Shown here one piece after another: positions 46,262 through 58,586 of a DNA stretch of 64,000 nucleotides (the first letter of the stretch is position 1; each line of letters opens with the position of its first letter). The stretch is taken from contig OZ038531.1 of NCBI GenBank assembly GCA_964036665.1, forward strand, positions 6,138,168-6,202,167, read 5' to 3'. The position numbers and the translations under genes are program-made. The stretch comes from Gordius sp. MW1. Taxonomy: Eukaryota; Nematomorpha; Gordioida; Gordea; Gordiidae. The notes under the pieces were generated by a model. That model was not told the DNA's origin and made no database searches. It was given only the letters and a program-made list of their open reading frames with translations.

Positions 46262-48144
46262 TCAAATTTTTAAACCCCATATTCTTTGGACTAGAGTAAT
46301 TTTCATTTCGTCAAGTGTTATAATCATAGCCCAGGGTACTAGGACAATGCTTAGTAAGTTAAACAGGTCCACGATTGGAAGTACATAAAAAAAAGTATCT
46401 GCGTTACCAAAATTAGCTTTAAAGGTATAAGGTATATTGGGAGAAAAATGAGGGTACAATATTGTTGATATTGTTGAGGGTAAGGTGCAAATTACAACAA
46501 TTACAGTAATCCAAATTTGTAAGCGCAAAAGGTTTATTTCATCATGCGGAATGATTAAGTAAGAATATGGACTACGACCAGTTCTATGATGGTTTTTCCT
46601 TTTCTTCCTGCTTTTGATTGAATTTAATACTAACTTGACCTTGGTGAGAGGCGTAATGGCAAGTGAAGAATTTAACATAGTCAATTGTGTGTGAGAAATA
46701 TTGGCGTTTCCTGTTATATTAGTGCGGCCTACTGTATTTCGCAATGCTCTATCCAAAGGATCGTTGCTTTGATGAAAATTTGAAAATTTAATAACGTTGT
46801 GACGCCTGATTAGGAAAGATACGTTCCCGATAGTTAGGATAACAGTGATTAAAAAAGAGAGGAGGGAGCATATGTTTTCGAAAATATAAAATTTGAAATA
46901 GAATTTAGGCAGATTGTTATTTCGCTTATAAATCCATTTAGGCGACGGCTCTGTTAAAAAAAATGTTAAAGTAAAACAAAAGTTAATAAATTTTACAATA
47001 TGCAAATATCCATACGTAATACATTTAGGTTTTCTTATTTTTATACAAAATTGGTTTTGTAGGTTTCTATATTAATTGTTACAATGTCGATGTCATACTC
47101 CGTGTAAAAAACTATATTTAGAAAATGGGGCTTAAACAAGTTTTATTACAATAGTTTAATTTAAGGAGTGAGAGATGTTTAAATGCGACAGTATGTATGA
47201 TATCCCGCATTAAAATTTTATTATAGGTTTAAAACTTAGCGATTTATTACAATCTACCCCCTTCAGTGATGTTTGAAGCAGGTTGAGTATTTTAATTGCT
47301 ATCGGGGTAGCTATAATAAAACTATATAAGCACTTTAATATATCGATTCAAAAAGCTCACTCAAAAGCGTAAAATTTTATAGCATATATGGGAAAAGCGG
47401 AGTAATAACGCATGTTTTAGCAAAACTATTATAATTAAACCCTTACTCTATTTATTTTAAATAATTTGTGTTAATTAATGCCCTAATATAAGAGCTTTTT
47501 AAACGTCAAATTAGCTTATTAAATAAACTCCTTATCACGAAGAAGATTTGTGTAAAATTTTATAAATAAGAACCATCTATCGTGACATCACGGTAGGTAC
47601 AGTTGATAGCATGAAGACATCCTAATCTATAGGCGTTTAATTCTGCACGATATTTAGCAGATCCATCATCCATTTCGTAATATGTCACTTTGTACCATGA
47701 TATCCGAGGCATTGAGATGAGAACCGAAGTTGCAAGCGTCATTAGAGCTAAAAATTTGTTAAAATCCGCATTTCGAAAAATGGAGAATGCATCTCTTATA
47801 TACATGGCTAAATATCGCTCCAGAGCTATTATTAAGATTGTAAACGTTACGCTTTTGGCCCAAATACTTTGAAGAACTGGATGAAAGAGGGTCATATATG
47901 TAACGAATAGTAGTTTGTGACTAAAGGTCCATTTCTTTATAATACCTAGAGTATACAACCAAGGCCATACGAATGACAGCAGTGAGAGGCAGAGATTTGA
48001 AATATTAAGTAAACATAGGAAAATTAAACTTGGGGGATAATGGGCATATAGAGGTCGGGCTAGGTATAAACATATAGCGTTTGATACAGTTCCTAACACA
48101 CTCAGTACAGGGGATAACAAAACATTGCAAACGTAATCAGACAT
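46262..48144 (-). CDS. Divergent class-A-like G-protein-coupled receptor, unit 2 copy
   Basis: Two coding exons, 48,144-47,574 and 46,950-46,262, joined by a GT..AG intron of 623 bp in phase 1. Together they give 419 residues with no stop. Membrane segments in order: VLLSPVLSVLGTVSNAICLYL (TM1 region), IFLCLLNISNLCLSLLSFVW, a segment ending TFTILIIALERYLAMYI with ERY in place of DRY, LALMTLATSVLISM, SLLSFLITVILTIGNVSFLI, a basic third intracellular loop, QIWITVIVVICTLPSTISTI, and FFYVLPIVDLFNLLSIVLVP. Cys in the second extracellular loop (LGCLHAINC) fits the usual disulphide. The usual TM2 Asp reads Asn, TM7 lacks NPxxY, and the tail after TM7 is short. The layout recalls FMRFamide/myosuppressin-like peptide receptors, but the ligand is unknown. 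It would be a plasma-membrane receptor. The start was chosen at the ATG shared with the paralogue. Confidence 0.82.
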
Positions 48145-48149
48145 TTCAC

Positions 48150-49900
48150 CTATAAAACCCTATATATAATAATTCAAAAACACGTACAACATGAATCAAA
48201 TGCTATTTTTAGATTATGATATAAATACAATGATTCTTATCACGTCAATATTGAAAATATAATTTATTACAATTAAATAAGATTATATATATTATATTTA
48301 AAAAAATTATTTATATCCAAAAATATATACCTGGAAACTCTATTCTTTAATATTAAAAGCAATTTGTTTTTAAATAAGGTTTTCCGTAGAATTTTAAAAA
48401 GAATTTGAGCCCAGAATTACTTAAAATACAAAAACTAAAAAAATGGAATGTTGTGGTTAAATTTTTTTAATTTATAAATGTTTTTCCTAGATATATATAG
48501 CTTTTATAAGTATTAGGAAACGACACCTTCTATACTTAAAGTATTATGAGCTTTTAAATTTAATTGAATAATTGATAAAAGGATTTGGTTTAAAGGTCAT
48601 AAAAGTAATCTAATTTCGAATAATCAAAAATAAGATAAAAGTGAATATTTTATTTGAATCGTTTCTTATCAATCACCTAATAATTTTAAGTGCAATGTGA
48701 TTTTTAATTACATTAACATTTTTAGAAAATTAGAAATATTTATGAATTGAAACAATATTTATTTGTGGTTTTCCTAAAGTATAACCTCGCTTGCTTCGAT
48801 TATCATTGTGGATCTAATAACGAATAAAATTCTTTTTATAAGGTTGTCAAACATTTATAAGAAAATCAACAATTGCTCACAGGGCATTTAATTATTAAAA
48901 GTGCTCAACAATTGCTTTTAAGATTCTCACATCCTATCAACTAAAATCCATTAAACATATTAAGCACCTTTTACTATCTTAATAACAACTTAAATTGTAA
49001 TTAAGCTTTAAATGTCGGTGATAGATATTAACGAGAATATGCCAAATGGTTAATCTATACGCTTGGTTATTTTGAGCACTTCTATTTATTTATTTTCACT
49101 TACATTTCATTTTGCAACAAAAAATGGAGGCAATGAAGAAGGTCTATAATGAGGAAGTATTGAACTTTATTTATATACTGAAATGATTTCGATTTGCACA
49201 ACTTATTTCTTTATCAATTGTTATAATTTAATTTTGGATACCTATGTCTGTGACAATGTGCAAATCTGGCCATGGCTACACTTATCATTTATTTTAATAC
49301 AGGCAAGCATTATCAAAAGCGCTATGAGGGTAGCCAGAGGGGCGGGGCAGGGAGAGGCTGCTGCCCTCCTCTAAATCCAAATATTGTTAAAATTTATTAT
49401 AATTATGGCTAAAATTTCAAAAATGATCATTTTGCCCCTACCTAAATCATTATTGCCCCCCTCTAATCACAATGCTGGCTACACCCATGAGCGCGTTTCT
49501 TAATGTTGTTGATTACGTGGCGAGAATAGCCATTTGTGAAACAACAACATGGATGACAAATGTAACGAATTCCTTGAAAGGGCCACCTGCATATATTTAT
49601 AAGTGCCATACTATTTATAAAACGTTATGTTTTAATCTAATGCCATCTAATTAGTTTTTAACGCGTTTTATTTTGTAGTATTTTAATTACCAATGTATTT
49701 TACCCATGTGATACTTTTTTTATATATTAAATAAAAAATATATAAAAAATTAAAAAAAAATTTAAAGGTTTGCTAGTTGTCTTAGTATAAGAATTCAAAA
49801 ATGGTAATCATGTATTTCATACAATTGAAAATAAACTTTTTTCAATAAAAAATGATAATAAATAAAATTGTATTAGCCTCATATAATTTGATATAATGTT
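48150..49900. other. Unit 2 flank upstream of the GPCR
   Basis: 48,150-49,620 matches 22,817-25,330 of unit 1 minus its LTR element. A short private insert at about 49,322-49,492 has GGGTAGCCAG at one end, GCTGGCTACACCC at the other and ATGAG on both sides. It resembles the relic at 14,168. No gene seen. Confidence 0.5.
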
Positions 49901-49904
49901 GATG

Positions 49905-50046
49905 TTTTGTAGATAACTTGTTGCCAAATAATTCCTCATGCAAATTTTTTCAAAGTATCAAATCAATATTTAATTGTTTTGTAGATAACTTGTTGCCAAA
50001 TAATTCCTCATGCAAATTTTTTCAAAGTATCAAATCAATATTTAAT
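49905..50046. repeat. Exact 72-bp tandem duplication
   Basis: A 72-bp unit beginning TTTTGTAGATAACTTGTTGC at 49,905 repeats from 49,977 with no visible mismatch until the second copy ends near 50,046. Confidence 0.9.
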
Positions 50047-50083
50047 GAATGTTAATTTACTTTTTATAAAGTACTATTTAAGC

Positions 50084-50345
50084 CCGGTAAACGTTGTTTT
50101 GCCATATACATTATGTCTGGCAAATTAACTAACTTACTATAAGTGTGTGGGGATATTTTTTGCAAAAGTTTTCTAAATTGTAGTGTTACTTTTACAATCG
50201 ATGGAAAGTAAACGTAATAATTAATTGCAGGTAAGGAGTTTGTCGGGGAATGAAGGGGAGAGAAAAGTTTTTATTTATAGTTTTCTGAGGGGTTGTTGGT
50301 CTACCGATTATGTTTTCTTAACCACTCTTAAATAATACCTTTTTT
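50084..50345 (-). mobile_element. Helitron 3'-end fragment
   Basis: About 260 bp nearly match 55,967-56,265, the 3' region of the Helitron relic. Minus-strand terminal strings are CAACGTTTACCGGGCTTAAA and then TAGTAC. The CTAG terminus is eroded here. No coding part. Confidence 0.6.
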
Positions 50346-50379
50346 ATCATTCGCATCACTTTGTTATATATTATATTTT

Positions 50380-52650
50380 TAAATATCTAATTCGAGAAAA
50401 CTTCAGCCTTGTATGTATGACGTCATTATTTTATATGATGCTATAAATAAAACTTGCCGGGAAATATCCGATATTTTTTTAGGGAATCTGAAAAAGCTAT
50501 TTTACCCCTGGCCGCCCTGGGCATCTACGGCTAAATTTTCGCGCAAATCGGGCCGGTAGTTTCAGAATTTAGCTCTTTTTTAAAACTAAAAGGAATTTTA
50601 GGAATCTGAAAAAGCTATTTTACCCCTGGCCGCCCTGGGAACCTACGGGTAAAGTTTCTCGCGGATCAGGCCGGAGTTTCAGAATTTAGGCCTTATCCAC
50701 ATACATACATACATACATACATACATACATACATACATACATACATACATACATACATACATACATACATACATACATACATACATACATACATACATAC
50801 ATACATACATACATACATACATACATACATACATACATACATACATACATACATACATACATACATACATACATACATACATACATACATACATACATAC
50901 ATACATACATACATACATACATACATACATACATACATACATACATACATACATACATACATACATACATACATACATACATACATACATACATACATAC
51001 ATACATACATACATACATACATACATACATACATACATACATACATACATACATACATACATACATACATACATACATACATACATACATACATACATAC
51101 ATACATACATACATACATACATACATACATACATACATACATACATACATACATACATACATACATACATACATACATACATACATACATACATACATAC
51201 ATACATACATACATACATACATACATACATACATACATACATACATACATACATACATACATACATACATACATACATACATACATACATACATACATAC
51301 ATACATACATACATACATACATACATACATACATACATACATACATACATACATACATACATACATACATACATACATACATACATACATACATACATAC
51401 ATACATACATACATACATACATACATACATACATACATACATACATACATACATACATACATACATACATACATACATACATACATACATACATACATAC
51501 ATACATACATACATACATACATACATACATACATACATACATACATACATACATACATACATACATACATACATACATACATACATACATACATACATAC
51601 ATACATACATACATACATACATACATACATACATACATACATACATACATACATACATACATACATACATACATACATACATACATACATACATACATAC
51701 ATACATACATACATACATACATACATACATACATACATACATACATACATACATACATACATACATACATACATACATACATACATACATACATACATAC
51801 ATACATACATACATACATACATACATACATACATACATACATACATACATACATACATACATACATACATACATACATACATACATACATACATACATAC
51901 ATACATACATACATACATACATACATACATACATACATACATACATACATACATACATACATACATACATACATACATACATACATACATACATACATAC
52001 ATACATACATACATACATACATACATACATACATACATACATACATACATACATACATACATACATACATACATACATACATACATACATACATACATAC
52101 ATACATACATACATACATACATACTACATACATACATACATACATACATACATACATACATACATACATACATACATACATACATACATACATACATACA
52201 TACATACATACATACATACATACTACACACATAAATACATACTACATACATACCTACATACTTTGTAAATAAATATATCTAATTCGAGAAAACTTCAGCC
52301 TTGTAGTATGACGTCATTATTGTATATGATGTTATAAATGAAACTGCTGGCCGGTCAATGTCCGATATTTTTTAAACGAAAAGGTATTTTAGGAATATGA
52401 AAAAGCTATTTTACCCCTGGCCGCCCTGGCATCTACGGCTAAATTTTTGCGCGAATCGGGCCGGTAGTTTCAGAATTTAGCCCTTTTTCAAAACTAAAAG
52501 GAATTTTAGGATTCTGCAAAAGCTATTTTACCCCTGTCCGCTCTGGGAACCTAAGGGTAAAGTTTCGCGCGAATCAGGCCGCTAGTTTCAGAATTTAGCC
52601 CTTACATACATACACTTTACTATATATATATAGATTATCATAAGCATTAA
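50380..52650 (+). repeat. Minisatellite-containing repeat carrying a giant ACAT array
   Basis: A unit of about 110-130 bp contains GAATCTGAAAAAGCTATTTT, ACCCCTGGCCGCCCTGGG, AATCGGGCCGGTAGTTTCAG and AATTTAGCCCTT. It occurs twice before and twice after the array. The right end reads ACACTTTACTATATATATAT and AGATTA. A shorter relative at 60,735-60,960 has the same unit once, then only a few ACATAC repeats and the same end. The family may be a Helentron or LINE derivative; not resolved. Confidence 0.6.
50697..52226. repeat. (ACAT)n microsatellite, about 1.5 kb
   Basis: A pure 4-bp repeat runs from about 50,699 to 52,123 (roughly 355 units). One lost base (TACTACATAC) follows, then about 25 more units to 52,224, then degenerate copies to 52,258. 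Very long frames reading MYVC over and over on the minus strand are a by-product of the 4-bp period and not genes. Confidence 0.98.
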
Positions 52651-52969
52651 AGAAATTTAACAGTTTTAGTTTTAAGGTAATATAAAAATGAGAATTATAT
52701 CCAAAATTTCATTCAAACGTTACTAAGTACTTATTTAATTTTATTGACAAAGTTTGCTGAAAACTTTAACTAGTAAATGTCTGTCCTTTAATGTGTTAAA
52801 TACACACAAAAATTAATAAAAGTTTGTGATAATCAATTTATTGTATAATGCATAGCACTACCTAGGACGGTCCTAATCCGTGGCAAAAAGTGGAGGGTTG
52901 ACGATGGGAAACCGGCTGTATAAACCTACTACAAAATCATCATGGTTTCAAACAAAACTTTACAACAGA

Positions 52970-55510
52970 AAGCTATGGCGTCCGCCCCAAAGGACGCGCT
53001 TTGCATCTCCCGCCCATGCAATGTGGAAAATATGCTAGATTGCCTTTCTCGCAGCGAAGGCGGTTAAGGAATTTAATTAAGGATAGAATGCGGTAACGTG
53101 TTGGAATGTGGTCACGTTGATGGGATTGCACACAAATGCATAAAAGAAGAAGGTACACATCGCCTTACAAGTAACCAGGTAAAGCGGAACCAAAGCTCAC
53201 GAGTTAGGCGAAGGATACAAACTATTCTACAATGGGTTACCAAATCATAGAAACGGGGTCGGTAACGTTCTAGGCGAATCGTTCAAGGACAAAATGGTGG
53301 AAGTTTAAGTTCAGAAGGGTTAATATGAGCGAAGATTGCAGATCAAGGGGCCTTTAACCGTTATGGGCGCATGGAATTTGAGAAAGACATATTCTTCAAT
53401 TCATTGTAAAAGAAAATACAAGGAATAGGACAGAAAGCTAACTATTGGGGCGAATTTCAACGCCCACGTAGGGAAAGATCGCCTCGTGTATGAACCAAAT
53501 CATGGAGGCTATTGGCATGGTTGGAAGAACATAGAAGAGGAAAAACTTATCTAGGTATTCCAAGCATATGACATGGCGATCGTTAACACCTATTTTTAAA
53601 AATGCGACGATCATATTGTGTCTTATAGAAGTGGGAAGGATTTTAGTCAAATTGACTATCTGCTCATACGGCGAAAGAACTTTTTGAGTTTTAAGAATTT
53701 CAAAGTAATACTAGGAGAAGACACAGCCAGGTAGAGCTTTGCAAAAATAAATTTCATCTGTCCGAGCCCAACCCGACCTACTTTTCGTTTTTATTTTGCC
53801 CGGCCTGAGCCCAAAAGACTTTTTCTTTTTGTCCCGACCCGAGCCCACGATAATTTAAAACTAAGATAAGTTTAAATAAAAAAAATCCATTTTCACTCGT
53901 TACAATTTATTTAGCTTTAAAACTATAAATATAACTTAAAAAAGTATATTTTGTTTAACAGTTCCCTATAATTTTTTTTTGAAATATTTACCTATATTTC
54001 TTAAGTTTTAACAACTACTATAAATATATTTAAATACTATAATAAGATTTGCAGTTCAGATCAGTTATATTATAATAGACAGGGGAAAAAGCTCAAGATT
54101 GGAAGCTATATAACGTATGCTGTGTGAAGATATTTATTTAATATCAAGTTGAGTTTATTTAAATAATAATTTATAAAAGATTAGTTTGCTTTAGTTCAAT
54201 TCGGGCCGAGCTCGGGCCTCTGATCGGGCCACCTCATCAGGCCCGACCCGAGCCCGAGGCTCGATTTTATTTATAAAATTTTGCCCGAGCCCGCCCGATT
54301 GGGTAGGGCTCCCGTGCAATGCTCTACCGCCAGGTAACATTGTCCCATTGTTGTGGATTTTGAAACAAGAATATTTTCCAGAAGTAAGGTTTATGAACCT
54401 CGAATTCGATACGAAAGGCTAAAGAACACGTCGACAAAAAATGCGATTACGCCTGGGTGCAAGGAAGTAGCAAAGGGACGTAGACGAAGATTGGGCGCCA
54501 AGGACATAAAGGAAACAGTGATTTGGGTTCTAGGACAGACCAAAGGAAGCAAACTATGAATAGGGAACTATGGTGATTGGATTAGTCGATTAGGGATTTC
54601 ATCGAAAGAAATAAGAATTTCTATAGACGGTGGCATAAATCAGAAAAGTCGGAGGATTCTAAAGAGTATAAGGAGGCAAAAAGAGCCACGAAAAAGGCCG
54701 TTGCAATAGCGAAGAATGTCGCGTACACCGAGATGGCAAACAAACTTGACCATAAAGGGAGCGACAGGCTGTTGTATAAATTGGCCAATAGAGGGGAGAA
54801 GATAAATCGCGATGTCGGAGTCCTTAAAATAGTCAAAAACGAGAAGGGTTAAACCTTACAAGTGAAAGGAAGTGATGTGGAACTTATGAATATTGCAAAT
54901 GACATATTCCCTTTTCGATGTTGTGTCAAATTTAAGTATAGTCAAACTCTTTTAGAAGAATGAAGTTAGGACACAAATGAACGAGATGCAAAAATGAAAG
55001 ACTAATGGCCCAGATGGAATACATATGGAAGCATTGCTCGGATGCCGTCAAGACGGAGTCACGAACATGACAAACCTCTTTAACAAGATATGCGAATTCC
55101 TAATAGTGGAGAGCAAGCACAATTATATCCATATTCAAAGGCATAAAAAACCCGCAGGGTGGCAAATACAGAGGTATCAAGCTAACTAGCCACTCCTTAA
55201 AGCGTATAGAAAGGGTGTTATAAACAAGGCCGAAAAACGAGGTGGAGATAACGCCTAATTCGGATTTCTAGCCGGCAAATCCACGATAATCTTTTCATCA
55301 AGAAAATGATATATAAACATGGGGAGCAGAGAAGAGAACTGCATATAGTCTTAATCGCCTTGGGAAAGCTTATGACACGGTCCCCGATTTAATATAGTGT
55401 TGCTTGAGAAAACAAAATATCCCTGACGCATATATACGGCTTTTGAAAGACATTTATGAAGCCTCAAATTTGTGCGTTAGGACGACGACTGGAATAGAGA
55501 ATTGAACTTA
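52970..55510 (+). mobile_element. RTE-like LINE, degraded copy 2
   Basis: Plus-strand counterpart of the LINE at 25,815-28,700. Shared landmarks are AGAAAGCTATGGCGTCC at the 5' side, GAAGGCGGTTAAGGAA, AAGAAGGTACACATCGCC, the endonuclease region to 53,731, the linker with VYEPRIRYERLKNTSTK near 54,380, and the reverse transcriptase start. It ends near 55,510 inside the reverse-transcriptase region (SNLCVRTT), so the 3' third is missing. A 595-bp hAT-type insertion sits at 53,732-54,326. Frameshifts are frequent. It lies between the same unit blocks as copy 1 but in the opposite direction. Confidence 0.8.
53732..54326. mobile_element. Non-autonomous hAT with GCCCGAGCCCG subterminal repeats, inserted in the LINE
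   Basis: Ends are TAGAGCTTTGCAAAAAT and, reverse-complemented, TAGAGCATTGCACGGGAG. The flanking 8-mers are CAGCCAGG (53,724-53,731) and CCGCCAGG (54,327-54,334), matching at 7 of 8. LINE copy 1 shows the uninterrupted sequence. CCGAGCCCAACCCGACC and GCCCGAGCCCG motifs fill about 53,760-53,850 and 54,205-54,310. Confidence 0.88.
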
Positions 55511-55574
55511 AGCAATTATATATTAAGCATTTTCTTTAATAAGTTGCCCTAGTTGAAACTTTATAGCGACCTTA

Positions 55575-55962
55575 AAAATTCTCCAAAATATTTCAAGTTT
55601 TAAATATATGATTCTAATTTATTCAAAATGAATCTGCTCGTGGCCATTTACAGTTGTATAGGTAAGATTTTCAAACATAAAACTAGAATTTATCACAAGA
55701 TGGAAATAATTACAGTATACAAATAATAAAGCGGTTATATGGTGGGGCTTTTAAGTGGCAAGAAAGCGCATGCTTTAGACATATAAACTATAATTTGGAC
55801 ATATTTTGCTTATAATCGGTAATTATATGAATGTAAATTATTAGATAAGTGATAAACATTTAAGTAATGCTAAAATTTTATTTTGCTGTTAAAGTGATTA
55901 CCATATGGGTCAATATATGAAAGTTCAATTGTTTAATCATTTATCATTTATTTATATATCAC
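55575..55962. other. Unit 2 block shared with unit 1, no gene seen
   Basis: Matches 28,775-29,110. It ends exactly at the CTAG terminus of the Helitron relic. Confidence 0.6.
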
Positions 55963-56404
55963 TAGTTAAGCCCGGCAAACGTTGTTTTGACATATACATT
56001 ATGTCTGGCAAATTAACTAACTTACTATAAGTGTGTGGGGATATTTTTTGCAGAAGTTTTATCTAAATTGTAGTGTTATTTTTACAATCGATGGAAAGTA
56101 AACGTAAATAACTAATTGCAGGTAAGAAGTTTGTCGGGGAATGAAGGGGAGAGAAAAATTTTATTTATTGTTTTCAGGGGGGTTGTTGGTCTACCGGTTA
56201 TATTTTCTTAACCACTCTTAAATAATACCTTTTTTTATCTTTCGCATCACTTTGTTATATATGGAAAAATTAAGACAGCATCACGGTGGATAAATTTCAG
56301 CTTTAGCGCCATCTTTATATACTAAAAATTTTTAAATATTTAAAAAAAAATTAAAAAATTTAAATAAGGAAATTTAAAACTACCAAAAAAAAAATTTAAA
56401 AACT

Positions 56405-56840
56405 CAACAGGTCATCACGGCCTACATTGCAAATTTAATAAGGCCAGATTTTTGCGTCACACATCTGTTAATGCTCTTCTACAGAAGACATTCAATAAGG
56501 CTGGCTTTCCCTCCCATTGGAGACTAATGGTCTTTGCCTTAGCGACAAGAAGAGACCCGATGGACAGACCCTCATCCCATGGGCAAAAGGGCTATGCATA
56601 GCATGGGACTACACTTGTCCGGATGCCTTCGCACCCTCAAACCAAAACAAAGACCCCCTTGTCGATTCTGAAAGAAAAAAGTCAGCTAAATACGCAGAAC
56701 TAAATTCCTCACTCCTTTTCTGCCCTATAGTGACCACTACCCTTACCACAATAGGTCCTAAAACCCAAGCCCTCCTGAAAGAATTGGGGCGCCGTATAGC
56801 TGCCAATACCCTTGACAAAAGGGAAACTTTTTTTTTTTAA
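56405..56840 (+). pseudogene. Retroelement C-terminus (zinc knuckle plus restriction-like endonuclease region)
   Basis: Translation gives HHGLHCKFNKARFLRH, then NALLQKTFNKAGFPS. After a one-base shift near 56,515 it reads ETNGLCLSDKKRPDGQTLIPW, quoted in parts as ETNGLC, KRPDG and LIPW, and WDYTCPD. It continues SLLFCPIVTTTLTTIGP and LLKELGRRIAANT. GxHGLxC..RH resembles the zinc knuckle, and KRPDG...WD..C.D the PD-(D/E)XK-like nuclease, at the end of a family of invertebrate reverse-transcriptase polyproteins. It ends in an oligo-T/A region without the final residues. No reverse transcriptase is left. More complete than the relic at 1,195-1,560. Confidence 0.6.
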
Positions 56841-57432
56841 ACAGAAAATCGGAATTATAATTTGTCATTTCAACGCGATCGCAATTTTTGAATGTTTACC
56901 TCGCATATAATTTATATAGTAGTATATAGTTTCATTTAATAAAAGATATTATTAGCAAAAAAAAAAAAATAATTCCTTACTAATTAAACTGGCAACAATA
57001 TTAATGAGCTGCCATTATTATCACATGGCCATAGAAGCATGTAATTTATTTGGGGACACGACCTTGCATAAGTTATGTAATAACAATGCACATTATAAGA
57101 ACGTATTATATAAAAAGATACAAATGTCGCACGTATGGGGGCGATGTGGGATCCATATTTCGGGTCATCAGGGATGGGAAAGCGAGGAGGTAAAACGTGG
57201 CTTAGGCTAGGGACGGTTTTTCCCGGAGGACCGTTTGAGTGGAAGCTGGGTAAAAATATCTTAGTGGATTGGAGAGATAAATACTGATGGTAGTTTCCAA
57301 TACGGGACTCTGGGAATATGCATTTCGATGTAGCAAAAAATATTACGCGAAAGGTACCTGGTGCCGCCGGGTGTGAAACGAAGGAGCGGTTCCTTGGTTC
57401 AAGGTAATATGGCATCAGATGCCATCGCCGGA

Positions 57433-57780
57433 TCATTGCAAGGCCATAGGATATACAACATTTGTGGTTTTACCCTCCGGCGCGAAAATAAACAGGTTGC
57501 TAGGTGTGCCTACACGGGAGCAGGCTACATATAGTTGGCCATGCGAAAAACATGGATTTTCTAGATTTAAGCCAACAACGGTTACTGATCTCGACGTGGA
57601 GGCTCGGTTCCGAAGGGCGGCAAGCCAAGCGTTGCGCTTTTCGCCAGTTTCAGCTGCTATGGTCTTCTTTGCGGTTTTTGTAGTACGTAGAATTTTTGTT
57701 AAAGTTTTTTTCCGCCGGGGCATATGAGGCTGTTGGTTATAATAGGGAACAGCAAAAGTAAAATAAAGATTGTTTAGCAT
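57433..57780 (-). pseudogene. Internally deleted Helitron protein: N-terminus fused to helicase C-terminus
   Basis: The 115-residue frame has two recognisable parts. From the internal Met at about residue 20 it reads MPRRKKTLTKILRTTKTAKK and ERNAWLAALRNRA-like (here EKRNAWLAALRNRA), the basic N-terminal region of animal Helitron Rep-helicase proteins. From about residue 75 it reads NPCFSHGQLYVACSRVGTPS, then LFIFAPEGKTTNVVYPMALQ and stop, the C-terminal motif of the Pif1-like helicase. The Rep (HUH) domain and nearly all of the helicase are absent, so over 1,000 codons have been removed with frame kept. No activity expected. Confidence 0.75.
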
Positions 57781-57790
57781 TTAGGGGGGG

Positions 57791-58200
57791 GGGGGGGTGC
57801 TTAAAACGAAACAGTAGTAAAGTAGGTACCCGACTTTAGACTTAAAACCATTGTAACGACAAAATGAGTTAAGTAAGTTATTAAACTAAGCTACCATAGA
57901 GATGTTTATCTTCAAATGGGTGTCGTACCGTTGTATTACATGTCAAATCTTCCACAAACTGGCATTAACATGTAGATGAGAGCGAATGGCAGTAAGAAAT
58001 GAAGGTCGATTCGATATAAGCGTGTTTCTACCTCTCATTATGGTGAAAGGAAACAAAACACGTTAAAGTAAATGTGTAACGATATACATTTAAAACACTA
58101 CTAAAAATAATCAATTTAACGGTAATGGGCAAGGTAGTATGAAAAATTGTATCAAAATTGATTGAACATGTATAAAAAACAGAGTAAGTTATTTAAGCTA
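57791..58200. other. Stretch with no recognised gene
   Basis: A G run lies at 57,783-57,797, followed by sequence of average composition. It may include the 5' end of the Helitron, but no terminal motif was seen. Confidence 0.4.
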
Positions 58201-58203
58201 AAA

Positions 58204-58586
<383 letters not shown>

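Larger units (their letters stand above)
55963..57790 (-). mobile_element. Helitron relic with CTAG 3' terminus (5' end uncertain)
   Basis: On the minus strand the terminus reads AACGTTTGCCGGGCTTAACTAG (shown here as two parts: AACGTTTGCCGGG and CTTAACTAG) followed by T, as expected for insertion at an A/T site. The coding remnant at 57,433-57,780 is in the same orientation. A plus-strand retroelement fragment (56,405-56,840) lies inside. The 5' TC terminus was not identified; the right limit given is the end of the recognised coding part. Confidence 0.65.

Noticed and set aside
50679-52251. Three overlapping minus-strand frames of 470-520 residues reading MYVC repeats
   Set aside because: They arise because a 4-bp repeat without stops reads open in all three frames. 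The array belongs to a transposon-like repeat.
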